Assembly (NCBI RefSeq): GCF_040719375.1
Contig: NZ_JBFDTP010000002.1
Span: 682,001 to 746,000 of the forward strand
Direction: 5' to 3'
Length of the DNA stretch: 64,000 nucleotides
DNA from: Clostridium sp. AN503
GTDB lineage: Bacteria; Bacillota; Clostridia; Lachnospirales; Lachnospiraceae
The notes beneath the pieces are model-generated. The model saw nothing but the letters and a program-made list of their open reading frames with translations, searched no databases and was not told the origin of the DNA. The number at the start of each line of letters is the position of its first letter. Within the stretch, counting starts at the first letter, position 1. The position numbers were made by a program, and so were the translations under genes. Below are positions 57,915-64,000 of the stretch, in pieces.

Positions 57915-59273
57915 ATGAGGACAGCAGCGTTACATAATCTGGGCTGCAAGGTGAATTCCTATGAAACTGAGGCGATGCAGCAGCTTTTAGAGGAGGCGGG
58001 CTATGTTATCGTGCCGTTTTCACAGAAGGCGGATGTCTATATCATAAATACCTGTTCCGTGACCAACATGGCGGATAAGAAGTCCCGCCAGATGCTGCAC
58101 CGGGCCAAAAAACAGAATCCGGACGCTGTGGTGGTGGCTGCGGGCTGCTATGTGCAGGCGGCAGCGGAGGAATTGAAAAAAGACCTGTCTGTGGATGTGA
58201 TCATTGGGAACAATAAGAAACAGGACCTGGTACCGATCCTGGAATCATATTTTCAGGAATTGGATGGAAGAGGGGCAGGCGGAGGCTCTGCGGTAGACGG
58301 AAGACCGGCGGAAGACCGGGATCACGTGATTGACATCAGCAAAACCCATGAATATGAAAGCTTAAGTATCCGGAAGATATCCGATCATACCCGGGCTTTT
58401 TTGAAGGTGCAGGACGGATGCAACCAGTTCTGCAGCTACTGCATCATCCCCTATACCCGCGGGAGGGTGCGCAGCCGCAGGCCGGAGGATGTGGAGGCGG
58501 AGGTCAGGACGCTGGTGGCGGGAGGCTACCAGGAGGTCGTGCTGACCGGCATTCATCTAAGCTCTTACGGCGTGGATTTCCCTGTGGATCAGGCGGAGGA
58601 TCTGCTGGGGCTGATCAAAAGGCTTCATGCTGTGGAGGGGCTGAAACGCATCCGCCTCGGTTCTTTAGAGCCGCGGATCATAACCGCGGAATTTGCCGGG
58701 GAGCTGGCGGCCATGGAAAAGATCTGCCCTCATTTCCATCTGTCCCTGCAGAGCGGATGTGATGCGACTTTAAAACGGATGAACCGTCATTACGATACCA
58801 GGGATTATGAAGAGCGCTGCAAGATCCTGCGGCGGGCGTTTGACAATCCGGCGATCACCACGGATGTGATCGTGGGATTCCCGGGGGAGACGGAGGAAGA
58901 GTTTGAGCAGACCAGGGAATTTCTGGAGCGGATCCGGTTCTATGAGATGCATATTTTTAAGTATTCCAGGCGTGCGGGAACCAGGGCTGACAGTATGCCG
59001 GACCAGGTACCGGAGAGTGTCAAATCCATCCGGAGTGACGTTCTGCTGGAGCTTGAGAAGCAAATGTCGGAAGATTACCGCAGAAGCCTTGTAGGTAAGG
59101 ATAAAACGGTGCTTCTGGAAGAAAAAATAACTCTGGACGGGACCGATTATATGATCGGCCACACGAAAGAATATGTAAAAGCAGTGGTGCCATACAGGGA
59201 TGGTCTTAAGAATACCATAGCAGAGGGGACTCTTGCGGGAATGGCGACAGATGAGATCCTTTATTTGTCGTGA
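57915..59273 (+). CDS. mtaB: tRNA t6A methylthiotransferase
   Basis: 452 residues. N-terminal cluster-binding domain with three Cys (NLGCKVNSYE, NTCSVTN, AAGCYVQ), radical-SAM motif QDGCNQFCSYCIIPYTRGR (CxxxCxxC) and a C-terminal TRAM domain (about 385-445). The mix of LGCKVN and the GCNQFCSYC spacing fits MtaB, which adds methylthio to t6A37 of tRNA-Lys, rather than MiaB or RimO. A variable loop at about 110-140 is Gly/Asp-rich. Start ATG 57915 behind AAGGAG. Confidence 0.93.
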   Translation: MRTAALHNLGCKVNSYETEAMQQLLEEAGYVIVPFSQKADVYIINTCSVTNMADKKSRQMLHRAKKQNPDAVVVAAGCYVQAAAEELKKDLSVDVIIGNNKKQDLVPILESYFQELDGRGAGGGSAVDGRPAEDRDHVIDISKTHEYESLSIRKISDHTRAFLKVQDGCNQFCSYCIIPYTRGRVRSRRPEDVEAEVRTLVAGGYQEVVLTGIHLSSYGVDFPVDQAEDLLGLIKRLHAVEGLKRIRLGSLEPRIITAEFAGELAAMEKICPHFHLSLQSGCDATLKRMNRHYDTRDYEERCKILRRAFDNPAITTDVIVGFPGETEEEFEQTREFLERIRFYEMHIFKYSRRAGTRADSMPDQVPESVKSIRSDVLLELEKQMSEDYRRSLVGKDKTVLLEEKITLDGTDYMIGHTKEYVKAVVPYRDGLKNTIAEGTLAGMATDEILYLS

Positions 59274-59319
59274 ATTTTATGAAAATATAAATTATAGAAT
59301 ATCTTAAGAAAGATTTTCC

Positions 59320-59348
59320 TTGCCGAAATGGACAAAGTAGTATAGAAT
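59320..59348 (+). promoter_or_regulatory. Promoter of ireB
   Basis: TTGCCG (59320-59325) and TAGAAT (59343-59348), 17 bases apart, after the mtaB stop. Confidence 0.6.
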
Positions 59349-59378
59349 AGAGAAGAATAGTTAAAGGACGTGAGGAAC

Positions 59379-59639
59379 ATGGGCGAAATTCATAACACAC
59401 AGTTTTTTCAGGCAGTACAGGAGAATAAGATGGATGTTAGCCAGGTTTTAGAGCAGGTTTATGTGGCTCTGACTGAGAAGGGATATAATCCGGTGAATCA
59501 GATTGTGGGATATATTATGTCGGGGGATCCGACCTACATTACCAGCCACAAGAGCGCCAGGAGTTTGATCATGAAAGTAGAGCGTGACGAGATCCTGGAG
59601 GAGCTGATGTCCGTGTATATTGATGCGAAGCTTAAGTGA
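59379..59639 (+). CDS. ireB: IreB-family regulatory protein (UPF0297)
   Basis: About 86 residues: FFQAVQENKMDVSQVLEQVY, then ALTEKGYNPVNQIVGYIMSG and YITSHKSARSLIMKVERDEI, the invariant core of UPF0297. In Enterococcus, IreB is phosphorylated by the PASTA kinase IreK and modulates cephalosporin tolerance. Both ATG 59379 and GTG 59370 are possible starts. The gene order ireB, ruvX, DUF1292 is conserved in Firmicutes. A terminator lies between it and ruvX. Confidence 0.94.
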   Translation: MGEIHNTQFFQAVQENKMDVSQVLEQVYVALTEKGYNPVNQIVGYIMSGDPTYITSHKSARSLIMKVERDEILEELMSVYIDAKLK

Positions 59640-59679
59640 CGGGCGTATTGTGCCTGTATCTGTGTATAAGGAACCAAAG

Positions 59680-59722
59680 AAGACTGCCAGCCGTTCCGTA
59701 CTGAAAGGCTGGCAGTCTTTTC
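59680..59722 (+). terminator. Terminator between ireB and ruvX
   Basis: AAGACTGCCAGCC (59680-59692) and GGCTGGCAGTCTT (59707-59719) form a perfect 13-bp stem followed by T. It may act as a read-through attenuator, since ireB and ruvX are usually co-transcribed. Confidence 0.85.
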
Positions 59723-59751
59723 GGGCATCCTTCTGATCTGGAGAGACGGTT

Positions 59752-60174
59752 ATGAGAATTTTAGGACTTGATTACGGCTCAAAGACCGTAGGTGTGGCAG
59801 TCTGTGACCCCCTCGGGATTACTGCCCAGGGAGTGGAGACCATCACCCGCAGGGATGAGGACAAGCTGCGGAAAACACTTGCGAGGATTGAAGCGCTGAT
59901 TGCAGAATATCAGATTGAAACCATTGTTTTGGGTTATCCTAAGAATATGGATGACTCTATTGGCGAACGTGCAAAAAAGACTGAAGAATTTCGCGATATG
60001 CTGGTGCGCAGGACGGGCCTGCCGGTGGTTTTGTGGGATGAGCGTCTGACAACTATAGAAGCAAATGAGATTTTAATAGAAAGTGGAGTGCGGCGTGAGG
60101 ACCGGAAAAAAGTCATCGACAAGATTGCGGCGACTTTGATCCTGCAGTCCTACTTAGGCTCCATACAGGAGTAG
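59752..60174 (+). CDS. ruvX: RuvX/YqgF Holliday-junction resolvase-like nuclease
   Basis: 140 residues, RNase H-like fold: LGLDYGSKTVGVAVCD (first catalytic Asp), IVLGYPKNMDDSIGERAKK, and LWDERLTTIEANEIL with DKIAATLILQSYL. The protein is implicated in 16S rRNA 5'-end processing as well as in junction cleavage. Length is normal. The stop is followed after 4 bases by the GTG start of the DUF1292 gene, so they are coupled. Confidence 0.94.
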   Translation: MRILGLDYGSKTVGVAVCDPLGITAQGVETITRRDEDKLRKTLARIEALIAEYQIETIVLGYPKNMDDSIGERAKKTEEFRDMLVRRTGLPVVLWDERLTTIEANEILIESGVRREDRKKVIDKIAATLILQSYLGSIQE

Positions 60175-60178
60175 AAAC

Positions 60179-60454
60179 GTGGAACAGGAAGAAAAGATCA
60201 CATTACAGACCGATACGGGCGAAGCGGTGGATTTTTATGTGCTGGAGGAGACCCGGATCAATGGAATGAATTACCTGCTGGTGACGGATTCCGAGGAGGA
60301 TGAAGACGGAGAGTGCTACATCCTGAAGGACGTATCGAAGGCAGAGGACAGCGAGGCAGTCTATGAGTTCGTGGAGAATGATGACGAGATGGACTACTTA
60401 TACCGCATTTTTTCGGAGCTTCTTGAGGATATGGAAGTAGAGATCCGGAAGTAG
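60179..60454 (+). CDS. DUF1292 protein (YrzB-like)
   Basis: 91 residues, very acidic: EKITLQTDTGEAVDFYVLEE, then MNYLLVTDSEEDEDGECYIL, and AVYEFVENDDEMDYLYRIFS, the DUF1292 core. The start is GTG 60179 with AGGAG seven bases upstream. This small cytoplasmic protein always travels with ruvX and ireB in Firmicutes, but its job is not known. It ends 20 bases before RNase J. Confidence 0.9.
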   Translation: MEQEEKITLQTDTGEAVDFYVLEETRINGMNYLLVTDSEEDEDGECYILKDVSKAEDSEAVYEFVENDDEMDYLYRIFSELLEDMEVEIRK

Positions 60455-60474
60455 AATAATTTGGAGGAAAAACA

Positions 60475-62436
60475 TTGAAAACAGAGAAACAGAATCAGAA
60501 TGACAATGGGAACGTGAAAACAGCAGAGAAGGCTTTAGAAGCCGAGAAAACCAACGGCAGATCCGGCGGACGCAGCTCCAGGCCGGCGGCGAAGAATGGG
60601 GCCAGGCAGGGCAGCAGGACAGCCGCAGCTGCAAAAACTGAGAAGAGTGACAAGGCTGACAGAGGCGACAAAAACGATCGAACCGATAAGACGGACAGAA
60701 CTGACAAGACAGACAGAAATGATAAAGCTGGAAATGTAAAGGCTGACAGAAATGTAAAAGCTGATAAAAATACAAAGAGCGACAAGCCCAGGGTAAAGAT
60801 CATCCCTCTGGGCGGATTAGAGCAGATCGGCATGAATATCACCGCATTTGAGTATGAAGATACGATCGTGGTGGTGGACTGCGGTCTGGCGTTCCCGACG
60901 GATGATATGCTGGGCATCGACTTAGTCATCCCGGACGTAACCTATCTGGAGAAGAATATTGATAAGGTGAAGGGCTTTGTGATCACCCATGGACATGAGG
61001 ATCATATCGGCGCCCTGCCTTATATTTTGCAGAAGATCAATGTTCCGGTGTACGGCACCAAGCTGACCATCGGACTGATCGAGAATAAATTAAAAGAGCA
61101 TAACCTGATGAAGAGCACCAAGCGGAAAGTGGTAAAGCATGGCCAGTCCATTAACTTAGGCTGCTTCCGTGTGGAATTCATCAAGACCAACCACAGTATC
61201 GCGGATGCGGCTGCACTTGCCATCTTTACCCCGGCGGGCGTGATCGTCCATACCGGCGACTTTAAGGTGGATTATACCCCGGTATTTGGGGATGCATTTG
61301 ATCTGCAGAGGTTTGCGGAGCTGGGCAAGAAAGGTGTGCTGGCGCTGCTCAGCGACAGTACCAATGCGATCCGTCCCGGCTTTACGGCTTCGGAGCGGAC
61401 CGTGGGCAAGACCTTTGACGCGATCTTTGCAGAGCACAAGATGAACCGTATTATTGTTGCGACCTTTGCGTCTAATGTGGACCGGGTGCAGCAGATCATC
61501 TCTTCCGCTGAGAAGTACGGGCGGAAGGTTGTGGTGGAAGGCCGCAGCATGGTCAATGTTATCGGAACAGCCACGGAACTGGGCTATATCAATATCCCGG
61601 ACGGGACCCTGATCGAGATCGACCAGCTCAAGAATTATCCGGACGAGCAGACGGTACTGATCACCACAGGAAGCCAGGGCGAGTCCATGGCGGCGTTATC
61701 CCGTATGGCTTCCGGGATGCACCGCAAGGTATCTATCAAGCCGAACGACGTCGTTATTTTATCCTCCACCCCGATCCCGGGCAACGAGAAGGCAGTTTCC
61801 AAGGTTGTCAACGAGCTGTCCATGAGAGGCGTGGAAGTGATCACACAGGATACCCATGTATCCGGACATGCATGCCAGGAAGAGCTGAAGCTGATCTACT
61901 CCCTGCTGCATCCGCATTTTGCACTGCCGGTGCACGGCGAATACCGTCATCTGGTAGCCAACCGCAACATCGCTACGGCCATGGGCGTTCCGAAGGAGAA
62001 TACGCTGATCATGTCCTCCGGCTGTGTGGTGGAGCTTGGCGAGGACACCTGCCGGGTGGTAGACCATGTACAGGCGGGCGGCATCCTGGTGGACGGCCTG
62101 GGCGTAGGCGACGTGGGCAATATTGTACTGCGTGACCGCCAGAACCTGGCGCAGAACGGTATCATCATCGTAGTTTTGACCCTGGAGAAATACTCCAACC
62201 AGCTGCTTGCAGGCCCGGATATCGTATCCCGCGGATTTGTCTATGTGAGGGAGTCCGAGGATCTGATGGACGATGCCAAGAACGTAGTGGACGATGCAGT
62301 TGCCGACTGTCTTGAGAAGCATGTGACAGACTGGGGCAAGATCAAGAATATTATCCGCGACAGCTTGAGCGACTTTATGTGGAAGCGGATGAAGCGGAAT
62401 CCGATGATCCTGCCGATCATTATGGAAGTGGACTAA
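60475..62436 (+). CDS. rnj: Ribonuclease J with long charged N-terminal extension
   Basis: 653 residues. From about residue 103 it is a standard RNase J: VKIIPLGGLEQIGMNITAFE, metal motif GFVITHGHEDHIGALPYIL, VHTGDFKVD, then the beta-CASP part with STPIPGNEKAVSKVVNELSM, VSGHACQEELKL and LPVHGEYRHL. It has 5'-exo- and endonuclease activity and shapes mRNA decay and rRNA ends. The first 100 residues are Lys/Asp/Arg-rich with near-tandem DRTDK units and look disordered. The start is TTG 60475 with GGAGG 8 bases upstream. It ends in a strong terminator. Confidence 0.94.
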   Translation: MKTEKQNQNDNGNVKTAEKALEAEKTNGRSGGRSSRPAAKNGARQGSRTAAAAKTEKSDKADRGDKNDRTDKTDRTDKTDRNDKAGNVKADRNVKADKNTKSDKPRVKIIPLGGLEQIGMNITAFEYEDTIVVVDCGLAFPTDDMLGIDLVIPDVTYLEKNIDKVKGFVITHGHEDHIGALPYILQKINVPVYGTKLTIGLIENKLKEHNLMKSTKRKVVKHGQSINLGCFRVEFIKTNHSIADAAALAIFTPAGVIVHTGDFKVDYTPVFGDAFDLQRFAELGKKGVLALLSDSTNAIRPGFTASERTVGKTFDAIFAEHKMNRIIVATFASNVDRVQQIISSAEKYGRKVVVEGRSMVNVIGTATELGYINIPDGTLIEIDQLKNYPDEQTVLITTGSQGESMAALSRMASGMHRKVSIKPNDVVILSSTPIPGNEKAVSKVVNELSMRGVEVITQDTHVSGHACQEELKLIYSLLHPHFALPVHGEYRHLVANRNIATAMGVPKENTLIMSSGCVVELGEDTCRVVDHVQAGGILVDGLGVGDVGNIVLRDRQNLAQNGIIIVVLTLEKYSNQLLAGPDIVSRGFVYVRESEDLMDDAKNVVDDAVADCLEKHVTDWGKIKNIIRDSLSDFMWKRMKRNPMILPIIMEVD

Positions 62437-62453
62437 CGCGAAAGATAGAAATA

Positions 62454-62496
62454 GACCGGAAAACCTGTGTGATGTCACGGTTTTCCGGTCTTTCTT
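62454..62496 (+). terminator. Terminator of RNase J gene
   Basis: GACCGGAAAACC (62454-62465) and GGTTTTCCGGTC (62479-62490), a perfect 12-bp stem, then TTTCTTTC. Confidence 0.9.
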
Positions 62497-62681
62497 TCAC
62501 AATCTGGAGCCGGCGGGGCGCAGGCACGTTGAGAAAATGCCCTTTCTTTTTTGCCATGTTTGTGTTATTATACGATTACCTAAAGTGAGATAAAATAAAG
62601 ATCAGAATTCAGTCGTGCAGCGGATGATTTGGAACAGGAAGGTACACGACAGCCAGAACCAGAAGGGCAGGGGAAGCAGCA

Positions 62682-63341
62682 ATGAGCCAGATTACAAAAG
62701 ACATCAACAAAATAACGGGGACCATCATCGGGATTTCGGGAAAGCTGATCCTGTATGCACTGGTGATCCTGCTGCTGGCGGAGGGCATTACCAGAGGGTA
62801 TGCTTTCGGACATGAGATTTTCTATGCGACTGCCATGGAGGAAGCGCCGGGCAGAGATAAGGTGCTGACTGTTCCAAAGGGACAAAAGGAGTCGGAGACG
62901 ATCCATACCTTAAAGGATCTGGGGCTGATCGACAACGAGCTTGCGATCCAGATCCAGATGAAGTTTTATGAATATGAGATTTACCCGGGAACATACACCC
63001 TGAATACTTCCATGACTTCCAAGGAGATCTTACAGGCTCTCAACGTGGAGCCGGAGGACGGTGAAAAGAATGCAGACGGTTCCTCAAAGTCGGCATCGCA
63101 GACTGGCGCGGACTCCGGAGGCAATGCAGGAGCCGGTGCGAATGGAGCGGCTGGCGGCAATGCGGACGGTGGTGGAAATGCAGGTGCCGGTGAGAATGCA
63201 GACGTTTTAGGCAATGCAGGCGCCGGAGTGGACGGGGCTGCCGGCAATGCAGGCGCCCAGTCACAGGACGAATGGCCGTCAGACGGCGGAGAAGAGCCGG
63301 AGGTAGAGATCGAGATACCGGAAGGCGGTACGCAGGAATGA
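62682..63341 (+). CDS. MltG-like membrane protein without catalytic domain
   Basis: 219 residues. One membrane helix at about 22-40, then VLTVPKGQKESETIHTLKDL with FYEYEIYPGTYTLNTSMTSK, the LysM-like N-terminal part of YceG/MltG. The catalytic domain of MltG (about 200 residues more, with its Glu) is absent. Instead there is a low-complexity tail of Gly-Asn-Ala repeats (GNAGAG and variants, about 140-195) and an acidic end. Short forms of this sort are common in Lachnospiraceae; they may bind glycan without cutting. The stop overlaps the trmR start (ATGA). Confidence 0.75.
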   Translation: MSQITKDINKITGTIIGISGKLILYALVILLLAEGITRGYAFGHEIFYATAMEEAPGRDKVLTVPKGQKESETIHTLKDLGLIDNELAIQIQMKFYEYEIYPGTYTLNTSMTSKEILQALNVEPEDGEKNADGSSKSASQTGADSGGNAGAGANGAAGGNADGGGNAGAGENADVLGNAGAGVDGAAGNAGAQSQDEWPSDGGEEPEVEIEIPEGGTQE

Positions 63342-63979
63342 TGGACCAGGACAGGATTACCGGTTATATCCACTCTCTGGACCAGGGACACGGCGAGCTC
63401 TGTGACCGGATCGCCAGGGAGGCGAGAACTTCTTATGTGCCGATCATCCGGCGGGAGACGGCCTCGTTTTTACAGACGATGGTGGCAAGCGCTGCGCCAT
63501 CCAGGATACTGGAGGTTGGAACTGCGGTAGGATACTCGGCGCTTTTGATGGCGCAGGTGATGCCGGAGGGGTGTCATATCACAACGATTGAGAAATACAA
63601 GCCGCGGATACCTCTTGCAAGAGATCATTTCAGGCAGGCGGGGATGGAAGAGCGCATTACCCTGATCGAGGGGGATGCAGGTGAGGTTCTGGAGCAGCTT
63701 TCCGGAACCTTTGGCTTTATCTTTATGGATGCGGCGAAGGGACAGTATATCCACTGGCTGCCCCGTGTTCTTGAGCTGCTTAAGCCGGGCGGAGTTTTGC
63801 TTACGGACAATGTGCTACAGGACGGGGACATCGTGGAATCACGGTTTGCTGTGGAGCGCAGGAACCGGACCATACACGGACGGATGCGGGAGTATCTGTA
63901 TGTCCTGACCCACACAGAGGCGTTACAGACCAGCATTGTTCCCATTGGGGACGGCGTGGCGCTCAGCGTCAGGAAATGA
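63338..63979 (+). CDS. trmR: tRNA 5-hydroxyuridine methyltransferase, class I O-methyltransferase
   Basis: About 213 residues. SAM motif RILEVGTAVGYSALLMAQVM, metal-binding FIFMDAAKGQYIHWL and LLTDNVLQDGDIVES, as in the catechol-O-methyltransferase-like family of B. subtilis YrrM (TrmR). TrmR makes 5-methoxyuridine at position 34 of tRNA from 5-hydroxyuridine. In Firmicutes it is followed by U32-type hydroxylation genes (trhP), which would lie just past the window. ATG 63338 overlaps the preceding stop; 63341 is the next ATG. The open frame further upstream is Arg-rich and out of keeping. Confidence 0.88.
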   Translation: MMDQDRITGYIHSLDQGHGELCDRIAREARTSYVPIIRRETASFLQTMVASAAPSRILEVGTAVGYSALLMAQVMPEGCHITTIEKYKPRIPLARDHFRQAGMEERITLIEGDAGEVLEQLSGTFGFIFMDAAKGQYIHWLPRVLELLKPGGVLLTDNVLQDGDIVESRFAVERRNRTIHGRMREYLYVLTHTEALQTSIVPIGDGVALSVRK

Positions 63980-64000
63980 CAGGCGGAGTGGCGCTCAGCG

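Noticed and set aside
1..64000. CRISPR array, tRNA, rRNA, complete IS or prophage
   Set aside because: No regular repeat-spacer pattern, no tRNA-like T-loop and acceptor pair, and no transposase or phage structural protein was found by eye; a tRNAscan or ISfinder run could still find something short.

Overview
The window reads as chromosome of a spore-forming, anaerobic Firmicute of the Lachnospiraceae / Clostridium-cluster-XIVa type. The pointers are strong Gram-positive ribosome binding sites, a germination protease (gpr), a GerM-like lipoprotein, IreB, RNase J, ComEC, an independent-type phosphoglycerate mutase, and a glycyl-radical enzyme cluster typical of gut anaerobes. It mixes conserved housekeeping blocks with accessory catabolic and regulatory modules. 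No tRNA, CRISPR array, intact insertion sequence or prophage was seen.

Layout: 1-5183 is the end of a sugar-type ABC importer operon (binding protein cut by the window edge, two permeases) that continues into a HlyD-like adaptor and a one-pass MacB-core-like protein. 5263-6231 is a LacI-type regulator. 6304-9705 is an accessory stretch: a frameshifted TetR gene with its palindromic operator, a methyltransferase, and a small secreted Cys/His-rich protein beside an ECF sigma / RsgI-like anti-sigma pair. 10001-14382 is a complete sucrose operon (PTS EIIBCA, sucrose-6-phosphate hydrolase, fructokinase) behind a strong promoter and two opposed 14-bp operator-like sites. 14583-17465 is a Tet(M)-like translational GTPase fused to a YacP/Rae1-type NYN nuclease, preceded by a perfect 17-bp inverted repeat that contains its Shine-Dalgarno sequence. 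17455-19688 holds an M55 D-aminopeptidase and an FAD protein on the minus strand. 19833-20428 is a decayed type III (ToxIN/CptIN-like) toxin-antitoxin locus. 20521-22958 has gpmI and a two-gene XRE module with duplicated operators.

23863-27966 is a LysR gene divergent from hydrolase / CitMHS transporter / hydrolase. 28074-39080 has a GntR regulator, an ABC exporter, DegV, a histidine kinase, a GerM-like lipoprotein, ComEC and a second LysR gene. The minus-strand operon 46918-39125 (Fe-alcohol dehydrogenase, DASS transporter, glycyl-radical enzyme, its activase, amidohydrolase, beta-hydroxyacid dehydrogenase) looks like an organosulfonate pathway: the radical enzyme carries, in register, the residues I recall for isethionate sulfite-lyase. 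47248-49917 has holA, a small HTH protein and a ferritin-like cargo plus encapsulin pair.

50007-52284 holds rpsT (broken by one missing base) and gpr, with two very long near-perfect palindromes on either side of gpr. 52397-63979 is a housekeeping run: TSUP permease, prmA, rsmE, cysteine desulfurase, thiI, a His-less HPr-like protein, mtaB, ireB, ruvX, DUF1292, RNase J, an MltG-like truncated protein and trmR. Two genes (TetR, rpsT) are each broken by a single missing base; since S20 is normally kept intact, sequencing indels should be considered before biology.
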